A stretch of 64,000 nucleotides of DNA from Actinacidiphila cocklensis (GTDB lineage Bacteria > Actinomycetota > Actinomycetes > Streptomycetales > Streptomycetaceae): assembly GCF_907177275.1 (NCBI RefSeq), contig NZ_CAJSLV010000114.1, positions 62,001-126,000 of the forward strand. Reading direction: 5' to 3'. How positions within the stretch are numbered: position 1 is the stretch's first letter; every line of letters starts with the position of its first letter. Position numbers and translations under genes: made by a program. Shown piece by piece: positions 62,440 to 64,000 of the stretch. A model generated the notes under the pieces. That model did not search any database, was not told the origin of the DNA, and saw only the letters and a program-made list of their open reading frames with translations.

Positions 62440-64000
62440 ATGCGTACGACACACAAGGCCGCCGCCCTGGCGGCGTTCGCGGTGCTGCTGGCCGGCGCAG
62501 GTCCTGCGCAGGCCGCCGGCGCGGGACCCGGGCGGGCGGTGGGCGCCGCGGCGGCCACCGCGGGCCCGGCGATCACCGTCGACGCCACCGCCGGGCGGCA
62601 CGCCATCGCCCCCGAGATCTACGGCATGAACTTCGCCGACGAGGACCTGGCCGCGGACCTGCGGCTGCCGGTGCGCCGCTGGGGCGGCAACGCGACCACG
62701 CGCTACAACTACAAGCTCGACGCCTACAACGCGGGCTCCGACTGGTACTTCGAGGACCTGCACTACGGCAACGACCCAGCCGCCCTGCCGGCCGGCTCCG
62801 AGGCCGACAGGTTCGTCGAGCAGAACGGCAGGACCGGCAGCGGCACCGTCATGACCGTCCCGATGATCGGCTGGACGGCGGCCGGCCGTGACGACGGCTG
62901 CGGGTTCAGCGTCGCCGAGTACGGCGCCCAGCAGGACACCGACGCGCAGTGGCGCCCGGACTGCGGCAACGGCAAGAAGGCCGACGGCACCGCCGTCACC
63001 GGCAACGACCCCGCAGAGACGAGCACGGCCGCCGGCCCGGACTTCGTCAAGGGCTGGGTGCAGTACCTCGACAGCACCTACGGCACCGCGGACGGCGGCG
63101 GGGTGCGCTACTACGACCTGGACAACGAACCGGACCTGTGGCACAGCACGCACCGCGACGTGCACCCGGCCGGGGCGGGCTACGACGAGCTGCGCGACAG
63201 CACCTACGCCACCGCCGCCGCCGTCAAGGACGCCGACCCCGCCGCGCAGACCCTCGGCCCGGTCGGCTGGGGCTTCAACTCGCTGATCTACTCGGGCCTG
63301 GACCAGGAAGTGTGCAGCGAGCAGGGCGGCAGCTGCTGGTCGAACCCGCCGGACCGCGCCGCGCACGGCGGCGTGCAGTTCGCCCCGTGGTACCTGCAGC
63401 AGATGAAGGCGTACGAGCAGTCGCACGGCCGCCGCATCCTGGACTACTTCGACGAGCACATCTACCCGCAGCAGTCGGGCGTGTTCGGCAGCGCGGACGA
63501 CGCGGCGACGCAGGCCCTGCGGCTGCGCTCCACCCGGCAGCTGTGGGACCCCTCCTACGTCGACGAGAGCTGGATCAACCAGCCGATCCAGTTCATCCCC
63601 CGCATGCGGTCGCTGGTCGACCAGAACTACCCGGGCACCGAACTGGCGATCACGGAGTACAACTGGGGCGCCCTCGACCACGTCGACGGCGCGCTGGCCG
63701 AGGCCGACGTGCTGGGTATCTTCGGCCGCGAGGGCCTGGGCCTCGCCACCCTGTGGTCACCGCCCAAGGCGACCGACCCCGGGGCGTACGCCTTCCGGAT
63801 GTACCGGAACTACGACGGCAACGGCGGCAGCTTCGGCGACACCGCGGTCGGCGCGGCCAGCGCCGACCAGGACCAGCTGTCGGTCTACGCGGCCGAACGC
63901 AGCACCGACCACGCCACCACGGTCGTCGTCATCAACAAGACCACCGGCGACCTGACCGCGCCGGTGTCCGTGACCGGCGGCACCGGGCTGCCGGCCACCG
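62440..64000 (+). CDS. GH44 family beta-glucanase/xyloglucanase (partial, runs off the window)
   Basis: Start of a secreted enzyme; 520 codons are visible and the 3' end is outside. A Sec signal (KAAALAAFAVLLAGAGPAQAAG) is followed by ITVDATAGRHAIAPEIYGMNFAD and LPVRRWGGNATTRYNYKLDAYN, typical of GH44. Catalytic residues: acid/base E230 in YYDLDNEPDLWHST and nucleophile E406 in LAITEYNWG; DEHIYPQ and LATLWSPP are further family signs. The last visible part (VYAAERS...VVVINKT) is the beginning of the usual beta-sandwich; a CBM may follow. AAGGAG precedes the ATG. A CebR box implies cellobiose control. Confidence 0.92.
   Translation, partial: MRTTHKAAALAAFAVLLAGAGPAQAAGAGPGRAVGAAAATAGPAITVDATAGRHAIAPEIYGMNFADEDLAADLRLPVRRWGGNATTRYNYKLDAYNAGSDWYFEDLHYGNDPAALPAGSEADRFVEQNGRTGSGTVMTVPMIGWTAAGRDDGCGFSVAEYGAQQDTDAQWRPDCGNGKKADGTAVTGNDPAETSTAAGPDFVKGWVQYLDSTYGTADGGGVRYYDLDNEPDLWHSTHRDVHPAGAGYDELRDSTYATAAAVKDADPAAQTLGPVGWGFNSLIYSGLDQEVCSEQGGSCWSNPPDRAAHGGVQFAPWYLQQMKAYEQSHGRRILDYFDEHIYPQQSGVFGSADDAATQALRLRSTRQLWDPSYVDESWINQPIQFIPRMRSLVDQNYPGTELAITEYNWGALDHVDGALAEADVLGIFGREGLGLATLWSPPKATDPGAYAFRMYRNYDGNGGSFGDTAVGAASADQDQLSVYAAERSTDHATTVVVINKTTGDLTAPVSVTGGTGLPAT

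Noticed and set aside
1..64000. tRNA, rRNA, CRISPR array or insertion sequence
   Set aside because: No cloverleaf with a T-loop consensus, regular spacer-repeat array, transposase motif or paired terminal inverted repeats was recognised by eye.

Overview
The window is high-GC DNA (by eye around 72%) with GTG starts, Tat signal peptides, closely packed genes and families typical of Streptomyces or a close relative (Kitasatospora, Streptacidiphilus, Actinacidiphila). The many secreted glycan-degrading enzymes, the natural-product genes and several truncated genes suggest an accessory or arm region of a linear chromosome rather than its core. I see no rRNA, tRNA, CRISPR array or intact transposon.

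Layout. 0-14 kb: secreted carbohydrate enzymes (GH99/71-like protein, GH76, GH54-type arabinofuranosidase with two ricin lectin domains, AA10 copper monooxygenase with an FN3 partner) mixed with a small-molecule kinase, an SDR, a CGNR regulator facing an MFS pump, and gene remnants. 14-24 kb: a uracil-DNA-glycosylase relic, a metallophosphoesterase, a sulfatase with its formylglycine-generating enzyme, a TrmO-like protein, a quinone-reductase-like MDR with a short upstream leader ORF, a sirtuin and a metallo-beta-lactamase-fold protein. 23-28 kb: two methyltransferases and a partial phenazine-type set (phzE, a small protein, phzF, phzG) with a breakpoint through the 5' ends of phzE and an O-methyltransferase. 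28-34 kb: a STAND-type NTPase with 12 TPRs, and an ArsR-like regulator coupled to an MFS pump carrying a 1-nt frameshift. 33-39 kb: GH5, GH20 and a second GH76. 39-42 kb: a small membrane protein, a DksA/TraR zinc finger and an MFS pump. 42.6-49.5 kb: a terpenoid cluster. 50-55 kb: an IclR-controlled amidohydrolase/dipeptidase/ornithine-cyclodeaminase-like locus and a YrdC protein. 55-60.6 kb: an FtsX/LolD-type ABC transporter divergent from a NarL-family two-component system. 60.9-64 kb: GH11 xylanase with CBM2, and the start of a GH44 enzyme that runs off the window.

The most remarkable object is the 892-residue ORF at 45012-47690 (minus strand). It joins a class I terpene synthase to a cytochrome P450 through an Ala/Pro linker, so cyclisation and oxidation could occur on one chain. 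It leads a three-gene operon with a polyprenyl diphosphate synthase and a second P450, with a DHA2 exporter upstream. Its NSE metal motif is intact, but the first aspartate-rich motif is reduced to DSSVSD.

Regulation can be read in several promoters: CAACGTTG-core LacI-type boxes before both GH76 genes, an exact CebR-type box before GH44, a GAAA/TTTC palindrome cluster before the xylanase, DasR-like sites before GH20 and the GH99-like gene, and twin 18-bp palindromes before the ArsR-like gene. Together they suggest separate sensing of mannan, cellulose, xylan and chitin breakdown products. All database-type statements come from family knowledge; no searches were run.
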